From Planctomonas sp. JC2975 (GTDB lineage Bacteria > Actinomycetota > Actinomycetes > Actinomycetales > Microbacteriaceae), in the NCBI RefSeq assembly GCF_012985205.1, contig NZ_JABEKS010000001.1, positions 1,116,001 through 1,180,000 of the forward strand: a stretch of 64,000 nt of DNA, given 5' to 3'. Numbering within the stretch: position 1 is the stretch's first letter; each line of letters starts with the position of its first letter. Position numbers and translations under genes: made by a program. Below are positions 8,387 to 17,789 of the stretch, in pieces. The notes below the pieces were generated by a model. It saw only the letters and a program-made list of their open reading frames with translations. It was not told the origin of the DNA and made no database searches.

Positions 8387-9712
8387 TCAGACGTCTTCCG
8401 CGCTGAGCTCGCCCACCAGCATGGCCGCCGACGGAACGGGGACACGACGTGCGGGGTCGTTGTAGTAGCCGGCGCCGCGGAGTATGTCGAGACGGTTGAA
8501 CCCGTTGCCGAACGCCTGCGGCTGCTCGGCATCGAACGCCACGTACTCGCAGGCCGCCACGATCCGTTCTGCGGCACGCCCATCGCCGTACGGGTTCACG
8601 ATCGCGGCCCTGCGCGCCCGCTCACCCTCGTCATCGAGCAGACGGGATGCCGCCGCCACGATCGAGTCGAGGTCGGTGCCGACGAGCTCGAGGGTGCCGG
8701 CGTCCACTCCTTCTTGTCGCTCGGTGGTCTCCCGAACGACGATCACCGGCGTGCCGAGGGTCGGCGCCTCCTCTTGGATGCCCCCGGAGTCGGTGATCGC
8801 GATCGTGGCCCGTCGCAGGACTCGAGCGAACGCCGCATATCCCATCGGCTGAACGAGGGAGACGTTGGTCTCGAAGGCGAGCAACCCTCGCAGCACGTCG
8901 GCCACCGCCGGATTCGGGTGCAGCGACACCACGAAGCGCACGAACGGATAGCGCTGCGCAAGCTGCCGCACGGCCGTTCCGACCTGCAGGATGCCGGCTC
9001 CCCAGTTCTCGCGGCGATGAGCGGTGACGACGACGACCCGGGTCTCCTCATCGTCTTCGAGATCGGCGAGCTCTGGCGCGTCGTAGGGCACGTGCAGGCC
9101 GGCGGCCCACATCAGAGCGTCGATCGCCGTGTTCCCGGTCACGAAGACCTTGCCGTGTCGCACGCCCTCGCGAACGAGGTTCTCCTCGTTGCGGTAGGTC
9201 GGCGCGAGGTGGAACGACGCGATCCGGGAGATCAGCTGACGGTTCAGTTCCTCCGGATACGGCGACAGGATGTCGGAGGTGCGTAGACCGGCCTCGACGT
9301 GCGCCACCGGGATGTGCAGGTGGAAGGCGGCCAGAGCCCCCGCGGCCGCACTCGTCGTGTCGCCGTGCACGAAGCAGGCGACAGGGTATCCCTCGTACGC
9401 ACGCCATTCGGCATCGACGATCGGTTCGCCGAACCGCTCGGCGACGAATCGCTGCAGCCCGGCGAGCACCTCGGCGAACAGCCCGTTCAGGCTTCGTCCC
9501 TTCGGGTTCGACACCAGTTCGACGTCGGCGCGGATGTCCGCCACCGCCAGCACCTGCCGCACCAGCTCGGCATGCTGCCCCGTCGAGATCACGACCGGCG
9601 TGATCCGCTCTGCTGCCTGGAACGCCCGGATGACCGGGATCATCTTGATCGCCTCAGGACGCGTGCCGACGACGACGAGCACCGTCGGAGCGTGCTGCTC
9701 CGCTTCCCCCAT
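8387..9712 (-). CDS. wecB: UDP-N-acetylglucosamine 2-epimerase (non-hydrolysing)
   Basis: A 441-residue GT-B-fold epimerase that interconverts UDP-GlcNAc and UDP-ManNAc in the cytosol. Visible motifs are GTRPEAIKMIPVI at the N terminus, HVEAGLRT in the middle and DSGGIQEEA plus VRETTERQEG in the C-terminal UDP-binding domain. Length is about 60 residues above the usual 370-380 owing to a longer C-terminal tail (NGFNRLDILRGAGYYNDPAR), which also occurs in family members. The ATG lies 7 bases after TAGCCT, so the mRNA is probably leaderless. Its neighbour is a GT2 glycosyltransferase. Confidence 0.93.
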   Translation of the reverse strand: MGEAEQHAPTVLVVVGTRPEAIKMIPVIRAFQAAERITPVVISTGQHAELVRQVLAVADIRADVELVSNPKGRSLNGLFAEVLAGLQRFVAERFGEPIVDAEWRAYEGYPVACFVHGDTTSAAAGALAAFHLHIPVAHVEAGLRTSDILSPYPEELNRQLISRIASFHLAPTYRNEENLVREGVRHGKVFVTGNTAIDALMWAAGLHVPYDAPELADLEDDEETRVVVVTAHRRENWGAGILQVGTAVRQLAQRYPFVRFVVSLHPNPAVADVLRGLLAFETNVSLVQPMGYAAFARVLRRATIAITDSGGIQEEAPTLGTPVIVVRETTERQEGVDAGTLELVGTDLDSIVAAASRLLDDEGERARRAAIVNPYGDGRAAERIVAACEYVAFDAEQPQAFGNGFNRLDILRGAGYYNDPARRVPVPSAAMLVGELSAEDV

Positions 9713-9751
9713 TTGAGCCAGGCTAGACGCAGGGTCGGCCGCAGTCGAGCA

Positions 9752-10447
9752 TCATCCCCTCGAACGCGCCGCGAGTCGCCGCCGGCGTTCCGATCCGTCA
9801 GAAGCGGGCCATGGCGGTTGCACCCTTTCTCTGACAGGCAGCAGTGCGGCGAGCAAGGTCAGGGCCCCGACCGGAGCCAGCCAGGGTGAGGTCTGACCGA
9901 GCGCGGTTCCCAGGGACAACAGCGGCGCCCACCACGGCGCGACTCCCGACCTCGGCAGGGCGAGAAACAGCAGCAACGTCGTGATGCCGGCGAAGCACAT
10001 GGCGGGCGCCAGGTCGGAGACGATCTCGGGTACAGGGATGAGGGCCGACCCGAACGCATCGAAGAGTTTCGACATATCCGCGCGGCTCGTCGCCGTGAAT
10101 CCGACGATCAGGTCGATGACCGTTGTCCTGATCGTTGCGACGAGCCCCGCCCCGGCCGCGATGGTGACGACCACCGCCGTCCGCCGCATCCAGCGTCCAC
10201 TCACCCGCCGGCAGAGGCCCACCAGAACAACACCGAACAGCAGCAACGATGCCAGGAACAAGCTGTGGGAAGCGGTCCACCAGAACCCCGGCCCGTGCCC
10301 ATCCGCCATACCGTCGACGATGCGCAGCAGCCCGTAACCGGCGAAAAGTACTGGAGCCCCGACGAAGCAGAAACCCGAGAAGGATCGGGCGACGGATGCC
10401 CATGGCACTGCGCCGGTCCCGTCCTGTTCGCGCATCGCCGAGTTCAC
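9752..10447 (-). CDS. Hypothetical multi-pass membrane protein
   Basis: A 231-residue protein with about six hydrophobic helices and an arginine-rich C terminus (SERRRRLAARSRG). I recognise no family. The start is GTG at 10447, sharing GTGA with the stop of the upstream CPBP protease gene, so the two are translationally coupled and may act together in the membrane. An internal ATG at 10435 (MREQDGTG) is an alternative start. Confidence 0.7.
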   Translation of the reverse strand: MNSAMREQDGTGAVPWASVARSFSGFCFVGAPVLFAGYGLLRIVDGMADGHGPGFWWTASHSLFLASLLLFGVVLVGLCRRVSGRWMRRTAVVVTIAAGAGLVATIRTTVIDLIVGFTATSRADMSKLFDAFGSALIPVPEIVSDLAPAMCFAGITTLLLFLALPRSGVAPWWAPLLSLGTALGQTSPWLAPVGALTLLAALLPVRERVQPPWPASDGSERRRRLAARSRG

Positions 10448-11304
10448 CGCACACCCGCCTTCGAGCTCGATCCGAGCCGGCCGCGAGTGGCGACGACCAC
10501 CGCGACCGCCGCCGCGGCGTAGAGCGCCGCCATGGTCATGGCTCCGGCACCAGAGCCGATCACGCTGGAGGGCATGAGGTCGACAGCGAGGTTGTGGCCG
10601 GCGTGGGCGACGAGGACCACGGGGAGGCATCGTCCAGAGGCGTTGTACAACCAGGCGTAGACGACGGCCGTCGCGATCAGTCGCAGGAACGTCTGCGCGA
10701 CATCCACAGGGCCGAGCTCGGCGCGGCCGACGGGAGTGAGCATCGGCCAGAGGTGCCATACCGACCACAGAACGCCCACCACGACAGCAGTGAGCAGCGC
10801 GCCCCACCTGGTCTGCAGCCGCTTCTGAGCGAAGCCCCGCCAGCCAGGCTCTTCGCCGAGCGAGCCCGCGATCAGGGGGCCGAGCAGCACCGGAATCGCC
10901 GAGACCGCGGGGAGCACCAGCGGGGTGGAAGGCGTGATGGTGCCCGAGGCGAAGAGCGCTCCGGCCGTGATCAGCGCGAAGACGAGCGGGCCGATGAGAG
11001 CGACGACGTACCACAATGGCCGGGTCCGCCACTGCAGGAAGGCGCCCAGAAACGCCCGCACCCCGTACGGTCTCGCCTCGAAGCAGCAGACGACGATCGC
11101 CGCGATCGCGGGTGAATACGCGACCACGAGGATCGCGGGTGAGAAGTCGCGGTAGTCGCCTCCGGTCGACGTGAGCCACGCCGCAGCTCCGACCGTGAGT
11201 CCGGAGAGCACGATCGCCCAGGCGACCACGGGAAGCAGTGTCGCTCGATCAGCGGAGCGGGGACTGTCGGATTCGGTTTCGGACACTGTCGCGTTCATGG
11301 TCAC
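10444..11304 (-). CDS. CPBP family intramembrane glutamic protease
   Basis: A 286-residue Abi/CAAX-type protease with about eight transmembrane helices. The catalytic motif EEPGWRGF (EExxxR) lies near residue 150, with a downstream FxxxxxH-type segment (VLWSVWHL) and the final helix HAGHN. Members cleave membrane substrates or process prenylated or peptide products; some give bacteriocin self-immunity. It is coupled to the downstream membrane protein. A terminator-like hairpin lies within the 40 bases before its start, which suggests attenuation or insulation from the upstream two-component genes. Confidence 0.88.
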   Translation of the reverse strand: MTMNATVSETESDSPRSADRATLLPVVAWAIVLSGLTVGAAAWLTSTGGDYRDFSPAILVVAYSPAIAAIVVCCFEARPYGVRAFLGAFLQWRTRPLWYVVALIGPLVFALITAGALFASGTITPSTPLVLPAVSAIPVLLGPLIAGSLGEEPGWRGFAQKRLQTRWGALLTAVVVGVLWSVWHLWPMLTPVGRAELGPVDVAQTFLRLIATAVVYAWLYNASGRCLPVVLVAHAGHNLAVDLMPSSVIGSGAGAMTMAALYAAAAVAVVVATRGRLGSSSKAGVR

Positions 11305-11316
11305 CCCTGACGAAAA

Positions 11317-11342
11317 GGAAGCATCGACTCTTCGATGCTTCC
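11317..11342 (-). terminator. Rho-independent terminator/attenuator before the CPBP gene
   Basis: On the minus strand an 11-bp perfect stem (GGAAGCATCGA / TCGATGCTTCC) with a 4-base loop is followed by TTTTCG. It lies 130 bases after the response-regulator stop but only 12 bases before the CPBP start, overlapping that gene's leader. It can end the sensor-regulator transcript and may also attenuate the CPBP message. The rest of 11343-11473 shows no feature. Confidence 0.75.
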
Positions 11343-11473
11343 GTGACCGACCGCGGTGGCGAATCGCCGCGCAGACCGAGATCCGGCATCCTTCCCCCGC
11401 ACGAGACCGCGTGCGAACTCATTCGCCAGAGGGATGGGCAACGGTTCGATGGGGGCCAAACACCTGCCGGAGG

Positions 11474-12145
11474 TCAGGAGACCAGGCCGCACTCGTACGC
11501 GAGGATGACCGCGTGCACCCGGTCGCGAAGCCCGAGCTTGACGAAGACGTTGCTGACGTGGGTCTTCACCGTGTGCTCGCTGACGACCATCGCCCGAGCG
11601 ATCTCCGCATTGGACAGGCCGCGGGCCATCAGGTTGAGGGTCTCGCTCTCCCGTTCGGTGAGCGAGCGGAGGCGTTCGTCGGGGTCGGAACCCGCCCGCG
11701 GCCGGTTGCGCACGACGTCGGCGATCAGCCGTCTGGTCACGGTCGGTGCCAGCAGGGCGTCCCCGTTCGCGACGACGCGCACGGCATGCACGAGGTCATC
11801 GCGACGCAGGTCCTTCAGCAGGAATCCGCTCGCGCCCGCTTCCAACGACTCGTAGACGTAGTCGTCCTGGTCGAACGTGGTCAGCATGACCACCCGGCAC
11901 GCGGTGCGTGCGCAGATGATGCGTGCAGCCTCCAAGCCGTCCATGCGCGGCATCCGGATGTCGAGCAGCGCCACGTCCGGCGCGAGCTCCTGCACCGCGG
12001 CGACCGCAGCAAGCCCGTCCCCCACCTCTGCGACCACTTCGATGTCCTGCTGCGCGCCCAGAATCATGGCGAATCCGCTGCGCACGAGCTCCTGGTCGTC
12101 GGCGAGCACGACCCGGAGCGTCCGGCCGGCCGCCGGTTCAGCCAT
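11474..12145 (-). CDS. NarL/LuxR-type response regulator
   Basis: A 223-residue two-component regulator. The receiver domain has D16/D17 and the phospho-acceptor D62 (VALLDIRMP), with K112 in FLLKDL. The C-terminal LuxR helix-turn-helix reads LTERESETLNLMARGLSNAE followed by IARAMVVSEHTVKTHVSNV. It overlaps the upstream histidine kinase by 8 bp, so the pair forms one operon. The adjacent CPBP protease and membrane protein downstream are possible targets, as kinase-regulator pairs of this type often control neighbouring membrane genes. Confidence 0.93.
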   Translation of the reverse strand: MAEPAAGRTLRVVLADDQELVRSGFAMILGAQQDIEVVAEVGDGLAAVAAVQELAPDVALLDIRMPRMDGLEAARIICARTACRVVMLTTFDQDDYVYESLEAGASGFLLKDLRRDDLVHAVRVVANGDALLAPTVTRRLIADVVRNRPRAGSDPDERLRSLTERESETLNLMARGLSNAEIARAMVVSEHTVKTHVSNVFVKLGLRDRVHAVILAYECGLVS

Positions 12146-13349
12146 GTTCCCGCACGCGCGACGTGCCGGGGAGTGACGTCGTCTCGCCGTCGTCTGGAAG
12201 CCAGGCCGTCACCAGGAAGCCGCCGTCCGCGTTCGGTCCCGCCTCCGCGCTGCCACCGCAGGCGGCTGCACGTTCCCGGATGCCGATGATGCCGCGACCG
12301 CCGTCGCTCGCGACGCCGTCCGCGCATCCGTCGTCGACCACGGTGAGCGCCAGACCGCCACTCGTCCAGGTCAAGCTGACATCCGCCGTCGACGCATGCG
12401 CGTGCCGGACCGTGTTCGTCAGCGCCTCCTGGACGATTCGGTAGGCGGCGAGCTCCACGTCGGCAGCGAGCCGGCGAGGCGTCCCGGTCGTGTGCAGTCT
12501 CACGTTCAGGCCCACCTGCGCCAGCTCTGCCGCCAGCGAGGGAAGCAGGTCGAGCGTGGGCTGCGGACTCGGTCGCCCCGCTGTCTTCTGGCTGCCGAGT
12601 GCACCGAGCACGCGGCGCAATTGCGCCATCGCCTCCCGTCCAGTGGTGGCGATGGCGTCGAACGTCTGGGCGGCGCGTTGCGGATCGGTGTACACCACCA
12701 CTGGACCCGCCTCCGCCTGAACGACCATCATGCTCACCCCGTGCGCCAGCACGTCGTGCATGTCCCTCGCGATTCGAGCACGCTCCTCCGCAACGATCCG
12801 CGCCGCGTCGGCTGCCCGCTCGCGCTCCAGCTGGAGGGCACGATCCTGCAGTGCCAGCGTCCGTGCCCGGCTCGCGCGCGCGAGAGAACCGAGAAGGTAC
12901 GCGGTGAGGGGCAACAGCAGGGTGAACATCAGCTCGGCAGGCAGATACCGCGTCAGCAGCCATGCCTGCACGAGCATCGTGGCCAGCACGACCGTCACGT
13001 AGCTACGCCGTTGCCAGGGTCGTCCGCGATCCGCGATCGTGTACATGACGACGAGCAGTCCGTACTGCAACTGCTGTCCGGGCGCGTGGTAGACCGACAC
13101 TCCGAGCGCGAACAGTCCGACCGTGATCGCGACCGTGAAGGGCAGCCGGCGGCGCCAGATCAGCGGCACCACGGTGCCAAGGTTGAGCGCAGCACCCAGG
13201 GCCGTGACCGTGCCCGGGGAAGCTGCGACGAACGGCACCGACGTCGGCACCGCGACCGCGAACGCGATCGCCGAGTCCAGCACGTAGGGATTCGCGGAAT
13301 GGATGCTCGTTCCGAGCCGGTCGCGCACGCCGGCGATCCAGGCGAACAT
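12138..13349 (-). CDS. Two-component sensor histidine kinase (HisKA_3, NarX/DesK-like)
   Basis: A 403-residue kinase with about five N-terminal transmembrane helices (residues 15-150) and no large extracellular domain. The phospho-acceptor H198 lies in ARDMHDVLAHGVSMMV, followed by a HATPase domain with a D-G-ring (VDDGCADGV...GRGIIGIRERA). The DMHD..H type identifies HisKA_3 kinases that pair with NarL regulators. The ATG at 13349 lies 6 bases after GATACT, so the mRNA is probably leaderless; the open frame extends to 13484 but without a good start signal. Confidence 0.9.
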   Translation of the reverse strand: MFAWIAGVRDRLGTSIHSANPYVLDSAIAFAVAVPTSVPFVAASPGTVTALGAALNLGTVVPLIWRRRLPFTVAITVGLFALGVSVYHAPGQQLQYGLLVVMYTIADRGRPWQRRSYVTVVLATMLVQAWLLTRYLPAELMFTLLLPLTAYLLGSLARASRARTLALQDRALQLERERAADAARIVAEERARIARDMHDVLAHGVSMMVVQAEAGPVVVYTDPQRAAQTFDAIATTGREAMAQLRRVLGALGSQKTAGRPSPQPTLDLLPSLAAELAQVGLNVRLHTTGTPRRLAADVELAAYRIVQEALTNTVRHAHASTADVSLTWTSGGLALTVVDDGCADGVASDGGRGIIGIRERAAACGGSAEAGPNADGGFLVTAWLPDDGETTSLPGTSRVREHG

Positions 13350-13498
13350 GGAGCAAGTATCCCAGCTACCCTGGGCAGCCGCCTCGGTCGCGAGAGGGAG
13401 ATATTCGTGGTGATCGGGATGCCACGCACCGCTCAAAGGAGTCGATTGGCTCAGCCGAGAACGAGCGAGCTCGTTCCCGATCAAGCCTCGATCGTCGG

Positions 13499-13572
13499 TG
13501 CCCCCGCTGGGACTCGAACCCAGACTGCGGCGATTTTAAGTCGCCTGCCTCTGCCGATTGGGCTACGGGGGC
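13499..13572 (-). tRNA. tRNA-Leu (anticodon UAA), short variable region
   Basis: A 74-base cloverleaf without encoded CCA. Acceptor GCCCCCG/CGGGGGC, D arm GCCC...GGC, anticodon stem GGCGA/TCGCC with loop CTTAAAA (anticodon UAA), T arm CTGGG-TTCGAGT-CCCAG, discriminator A73. The anticodon decodes UUA, and A73 suits leucyl-tRNA synthetase. The region between anticodon and T stems is only five bases, whereas leucine tRNAs normally carry a long variable arm. Mis-assignment is unlikely because the loop is unambiguous. Confidence 0.92.
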
Positions 13573-13691
13573 TGACGCTCGGCTCGGATCGAAGACCCTG
13601 TCGGCCTTCGCCGCGACGCCGGCGCCGCGGGAGAACTGCGCTCACGCGGTCACACGAAGGCTATCCGAACGCGCGATCCGGCCAGATGCGA

Positions 13692-13725
13692 AACGGCCGC
13701 ACGGGAAGTGTCCCGAACGGCCGTT
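13692..13725 (-). terminator. Terminator hairpin after the NADH dehydrogenase gene
   Basis: An 8-bp outer stem (AACGGCCG / CGGCCGTT), a two-base internal mismatch and a 5-bp inner stem (CGGGA / TCCCG) around a 4-base loop begin 15 bases after the ndh stop. There is no long U tract, as is common in actinobacteria. It separates ndh from the downstream tRNA gene. Confidence 0.7.
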
Positions 13726-13739
13726 CCGCATCGAAAATG

Positions 13740-15122
13740 TCAGGCGGACGCCTTCACAGGCTCCTTCTCCTCGGCCTTCGGCGCTGCGGCCTCGACCGGC
13801 GGCTTCGGGCGAGCGGCGAACTCCTCGAACGCCTCGCGCGGCTGCTGGATCTTGGACATCGACACGTTGTCGCGGCCGAGCAGGAAGTCCAGCACCCAGT
13901 CGCCGACCACACGCCACTTGCGCTCCCAGCTCGGCATGGCGAGGCCGTGGTAGCCGCGGTGCATGAACCAGGCGGGCCAGCCCTTGATGGCGATCTTGCG
14001 CCACTGGTACACGCCCACGCCGAGACCGAGACCGGCGACAGCGCCGAGCGGCTTGTGGAAGTAGTTCTTCACACCCTCGCCGCGCAGCGTCGCGACGATG
14101 TTCTTCGCGAGCAGCTTGGCCTGGCGGACGGCGTGCTGCGCGTTCGGCACCGTGTTGCCGCCGACGCCGAAGCCCGACAGGTCGGGCACAGCTGCGACGT
14201 CACCGCACGACCACGCGTCGGCGACGATGTCGTCGCCGTCGGTCGTGACGCGAAGGTCGGCCCGCACCTTGACGCGGCCGCGCTCTTCGATCGGGAGATC
14301 GGTGTGGCGCACGATCTGGGGCGTCGCCATGACTCCGGCGGTCCAGATGATGAGGTCGGTGGCGAAGCTCTCACCTGTGCTCAGCTGTACGACGCCATCG
14401 ACGGCGCTCTGCAGCTGCGTCTCGAGGTGGATCTCCGCCCCGCGCTGCGCGAGGTTCTTGATCACCCAGTGGCTCGTCTCGAGCGAGACCTCGGGCATGA
14501 TGCGGCCCATCGCCTCGATGAGGTGGAAGTGCGTGTCCTCGAAGTCGATCTCGGGGTACTGACGCAGCAACGCGCTGGCGAAGCCGCGCAACTCGGCGAA
14601 CACCTCGATGCCGGCGAACCCACCACCGACGACGACCACGGTGAGCAGGCGGTCGCGCTCGGGGCCGGCGGGCAGCTGGGCAGCCTTCGCGTAGTTGTCG
14701 AGGATGCGATCGCGGATCGCGACGGCCTCCTCGATGTTCTTCAGGCCGATCGCCTGGTCGGCGACGCCCGGGATCGGGAACGTGCGGCTGACAGCACCGG
14801 CGGTGATGACGATCTGGTCGTACTCGAACTCCCAGGGCTCGCCGACGGGCGGCGTGATCGTCGCCTTCTTCTCGGCGTGGTTCACGTACGTGACCTTCGC
14901 GCCGATGATCTTCGTCTTCTTCAGGTGACGACGGTGGGAGACGACGGCGTGACGCGCCTCGATCTCACCCGCCGAGACTTCGGGAAGGAACGGCTGGTAC
15001 GTCATGTAGGGAAGCGGGTCGACGAGTGTGACCTCCGCCTCCCCCTTGCGCAGCCACTTCTCGAGCTTCCAAGCCGTGTAGAAACCAGCGTATCCACCGC
15101 CGACGATCAGGATTTTGGGCAC
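13740..15122 (-). CDS. ndh: Type II NADH dehydrogenase (NDH-2), FAD-dependent
   Basis: A 460-residue monotopic membrane flavoprotein that passes electrons from NADH to quinone without proton pumping. The first Rossmann motif GGGYAGF lies at residues 8-14; the NADH-binding motif VVVVGGGFAGIEVFAEL follows near 161-177, and the third FAD segment AWSCGDVAAVP near 310. A C-terminal amphipathic region (KNYFHKPLG...) should anchor the membrane surface. The start is GTG 15122, preceded by AAGGAGACG. It is the last gene of an eno-ftsB-DUF501-ndh run, with 39 bp before it. Confidence 0.93.
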   Translation of the reverse strand: MPKILIVGGGYAGFYTAWKLEKWLRKGEAEVTLVDPLPYMTYQPFLPEVSAGEIEARHAVVSHRRHLKKTKIIGAKVTYVNHAEKKATITPPVGEPWEFEYDQIVITAGAVSRTFPIPGVADQAIGLKNIEEAVAIRDRILDNYAKAAQLPAGPERDRLLTVVVVGGGFAGIEVFAELRGFASALLRQYPEIDFEDTHFHLIEAMGRIMPEVSLETSHWVIKNLAQRGAEIHLETQLQSAVDGVVQLSTGESFATDLIIWTAGVMATPQIVRHTDLPIEERGRVKVRADLRVTTDGDDIVADAWSCGDVAAVPDLSGFGVGGNTVPNAQHAVRQAKLLAKNIVATLRGEGVKNYFHKPLGAVAGLGLGVGVYQWRKIAIKGWPAWFMHRGYHGLAMPSWERKWRVVGDWVLDFLLGRDNVSMSKIQQPREAFEEFAARPKPPVEAAAPKAEEKEPVKASA

Positions 15123-15161
15123 AGTGCAGCGTCTCCTTGAAACGAAAAGTATGGGTCCAAT

Positions 15162-15677
15162 CTACCGCAAGCCGTAGTCAGGACATTCACAGGCATTCGG
15201 CGACCAGTCGCCGCGTTCCAGCGCCAGGTCTCCGATCGGGTTGATCCCGGGGCCGGCAGCCAGCGAATGAGCAGCCAGGGCGTGCAGGCATTTCACGCGA
15301 GCCGGCATGCCGCCCGCGGAGAATCCGGCGATCTGCTCGACAGCCTCGATGCTGTCGCGATCGCTCAGATAGGACTGATGCGCCTTGTCGTAGGCGGCGC
15401 GCAACTCCTCGTCATCCGCCAGCAGTTCCGTGAACTCGGCCATGACTCCTGCCGCCTCGAGCCGGGACATCGCAGCCGTCGCTGCCGGATGGCTCAGGTA
15501 GTAGAGCGTCGGGAATGGGGTGCCGTCCGGGAGCCGCGGCGCAGTTGCCACCACCGTCGGCGCACCGCAGGCGCACCGGGCGGCGATGCCGACGACGCCT
15601 CGCGCCGGGCGTCCGAGTTGAGCGGAGACGATGGCGATGTCGCGGTCCGACACGGGTTCGAACGGGGGTGTTGTCAT
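15162..15677 (-). CDS. DUF501 domain protein
   Basis: A 171-residue conserved actinobacterial protein. DUF501 hallmarks are the N-terminal VSAQLGRPARGVVGIAARC, the LPDGTPFPTLYYLSHP strand region and the C-terminal CLHALAAHSLA with NPIGD. Four cysteines (in RCACG, CLHA, CECP) could bind metal. Its molecular function is unknown. It lies between the FtsB-like gene (21 bp gap) and ndh, in the conserved eno-ftsB-DUF501 order. Confidence 0.9.
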   Translation of the reverse strand: MTTPPFEPVSDRDIAIVSAQLGRPARGVVGIAARCACGAPTVVATAPRLPDGTPFPTLYYLSHPAATAAMSRLEAAGVMAEFTELLADDEELRAAYDKAHQSYLSDRDSIEAVEQIAGFSAGGMPARVKCLHALAAHSLAAGPGINPIGDLALERGDWSPNACECPDYGLR

Positions 15678-15698
15678 GGGAGAACTGCTGTCAAATGG

Positions 15699-16148
15699 TC
15701 AATGGGAGAGCTGGGATGCGGTCTGATCGGTAAGACCCGCCGTGAAGAACGATCCCGTGATGGCGCCCAGCCAGTCGGTCTTGGTGGACTGGATGTCGGT
15801 GCTCACGTCGGACGCGTCCTTCTTCGGTGCCGGCGGGCGATCGTCGATCACAAGATAGCTGGTCTCCCCCGGCATCACGAACAGCAGCCGGCCTCTCGCC
15901 TGCGCCTTGATGTAGTCCGGATCGCTCCAGTTGGCCGCCTGCTTGTTCAGACTGGCGATGGTTGCCGCGGTGTCGGTGTTGCTCTTCTGCAGCTGCGCGA
16001 TCTCGTGCTGTTGATCGATGTACAGGTGCAGCGTCGGCGCGATGACCAGCACGCCGAGCACGACCAGCCCGAGCATGACAAGGCTGAACCAGGAGAAGCG
16101 GATGCCACGCAGCCAGTTCGCGGAGGCACGACGATTCGAGGCGGGCAT
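15699..16148 (-). CDS. Septum formation initiator, FtsB/DivIC-like
   Basis: A 149-residue single-pass membrane protein. A transmembrane helix lies near residues 19-41, then a short coiled coil (IDQQHEIAQLQKSNTDTAAT) and the DivIC motif DPDYIKAQARGRLLFVMPGE. In actinobacteria this protein is a divisome component that links FtsQ and FtsL. The start ATG 16148 is 40 bp after eno. The C-terminal tail after residue 105 is longer and polar; its role is unknown. Confidence 0.85.
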   Translation of the reverse strand: MPASNRRASANWLRGIRFSWFSLVMLGLVVLGVLVIAPTLHLYIDQQHEIAQLQKSNTDTAATIASLNKQAANWSDPDYIKAQARGRLLFVMPGETSYLVIDDRPPAPKKDASDVSTDIQSTKTDWLGAITGSFFTAGLTDQTASQLSH

Positions 16149-16188
16149 GCCGTCAAGTCTCCGGCATGCCCGTCTCGATGCTCGTGCG

Positions 16189-17528
<1,340 letters not shown>

Positions 17529-17543
<15 letters not shown>

Positions 17544-17578
17544 GGAGCGGAGGCCATTTCTGGCCTCCGCCGCGACGC
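17529..17578. repeat. 50-bp direct repeat, copy A
   Basis: Copy A matches copy B (17660-17709) at 47 of 50 positions. It contains a 10-bp hairpin (GCGGAGGCCA / TGGCCTCCGC, 17547-17570) and overlaps the eno promoter block. The 320-bp gap 17470-17789 holds no gene, only these repeats and two further hairpins. Confidence 0.8.
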
Positions 17579-17583
17579 CAGCG

Positions 17584-17606
17584 CTGGCGGCCGTCTCGGC
17601 CGCCAG
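17584..17606. terminator. Perfect 10-bp hairpin between the repeats
   Basis: CTGGCGGCCG and CGGCCGCCAG form a perfect stem with a 3-base loop TCT. It lies between the two 50-bp repeats, upstream of eno and downstream of the sugar ABC operon. It could act as a transcription barrier in either direction; no U tract is present. Confidence 0.5.
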
Positions 17607-17659
17607 TCACCCCCGCCATCAGCGCCCGAAAGCACGACGAGTCGCATCACGCCAATCAC

Positions 17660-17709
17660 TGCGCGCTCGAGCTAGGAACGGAGGCCATTTCTGGCCGCCG
17701 CCGCGACGC
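17660..17709. repeat. 50-bp direct repeat, copy B
   Basis: Differs from copy A by three substitutions, two of which lie in or near the hairpin arms (GGAGGCCA / TGGCCGCC). The -10 box present next to copy A is missing here, so copy B looks like a duplicated promoter-proximal block without promoter function. Confidence 0.75.
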
Positions 17710-17735
17710 TGACTTATCTCCGCCCGGCGCACGCA

Positions 17736-17764
17736 GAAGGCGGCCGTCGATGACGGCCGCCTTC
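17736..17764 (-). terminator. Terminator of the sugar ABC operon
   Basis: A perfect 13-bp stem (GAAGGCGGCCGTC / GACGGCCGCCTTC) with loop GAT begins 25 bases after the stop of the last permease gene. Its strength and place make it the likely operon terminator. Confidence 0.8.
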
Positions 17765-17789
17765 CATCCCTCGGAGTGGGATTCCTCGA

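Noticed and set aside
11301-11492. 63-codon minus-strand frame between the CPBP gene and the response regulator
   Set aside because: Covers the terminator hairpin and has no ribosome site.
12396-15140. Plus-strand frame of about 900 codons
   Set aside because: It crosses a tRNA gene and lies opposite a kinase and NADH dehydrogenase; no family motifs.
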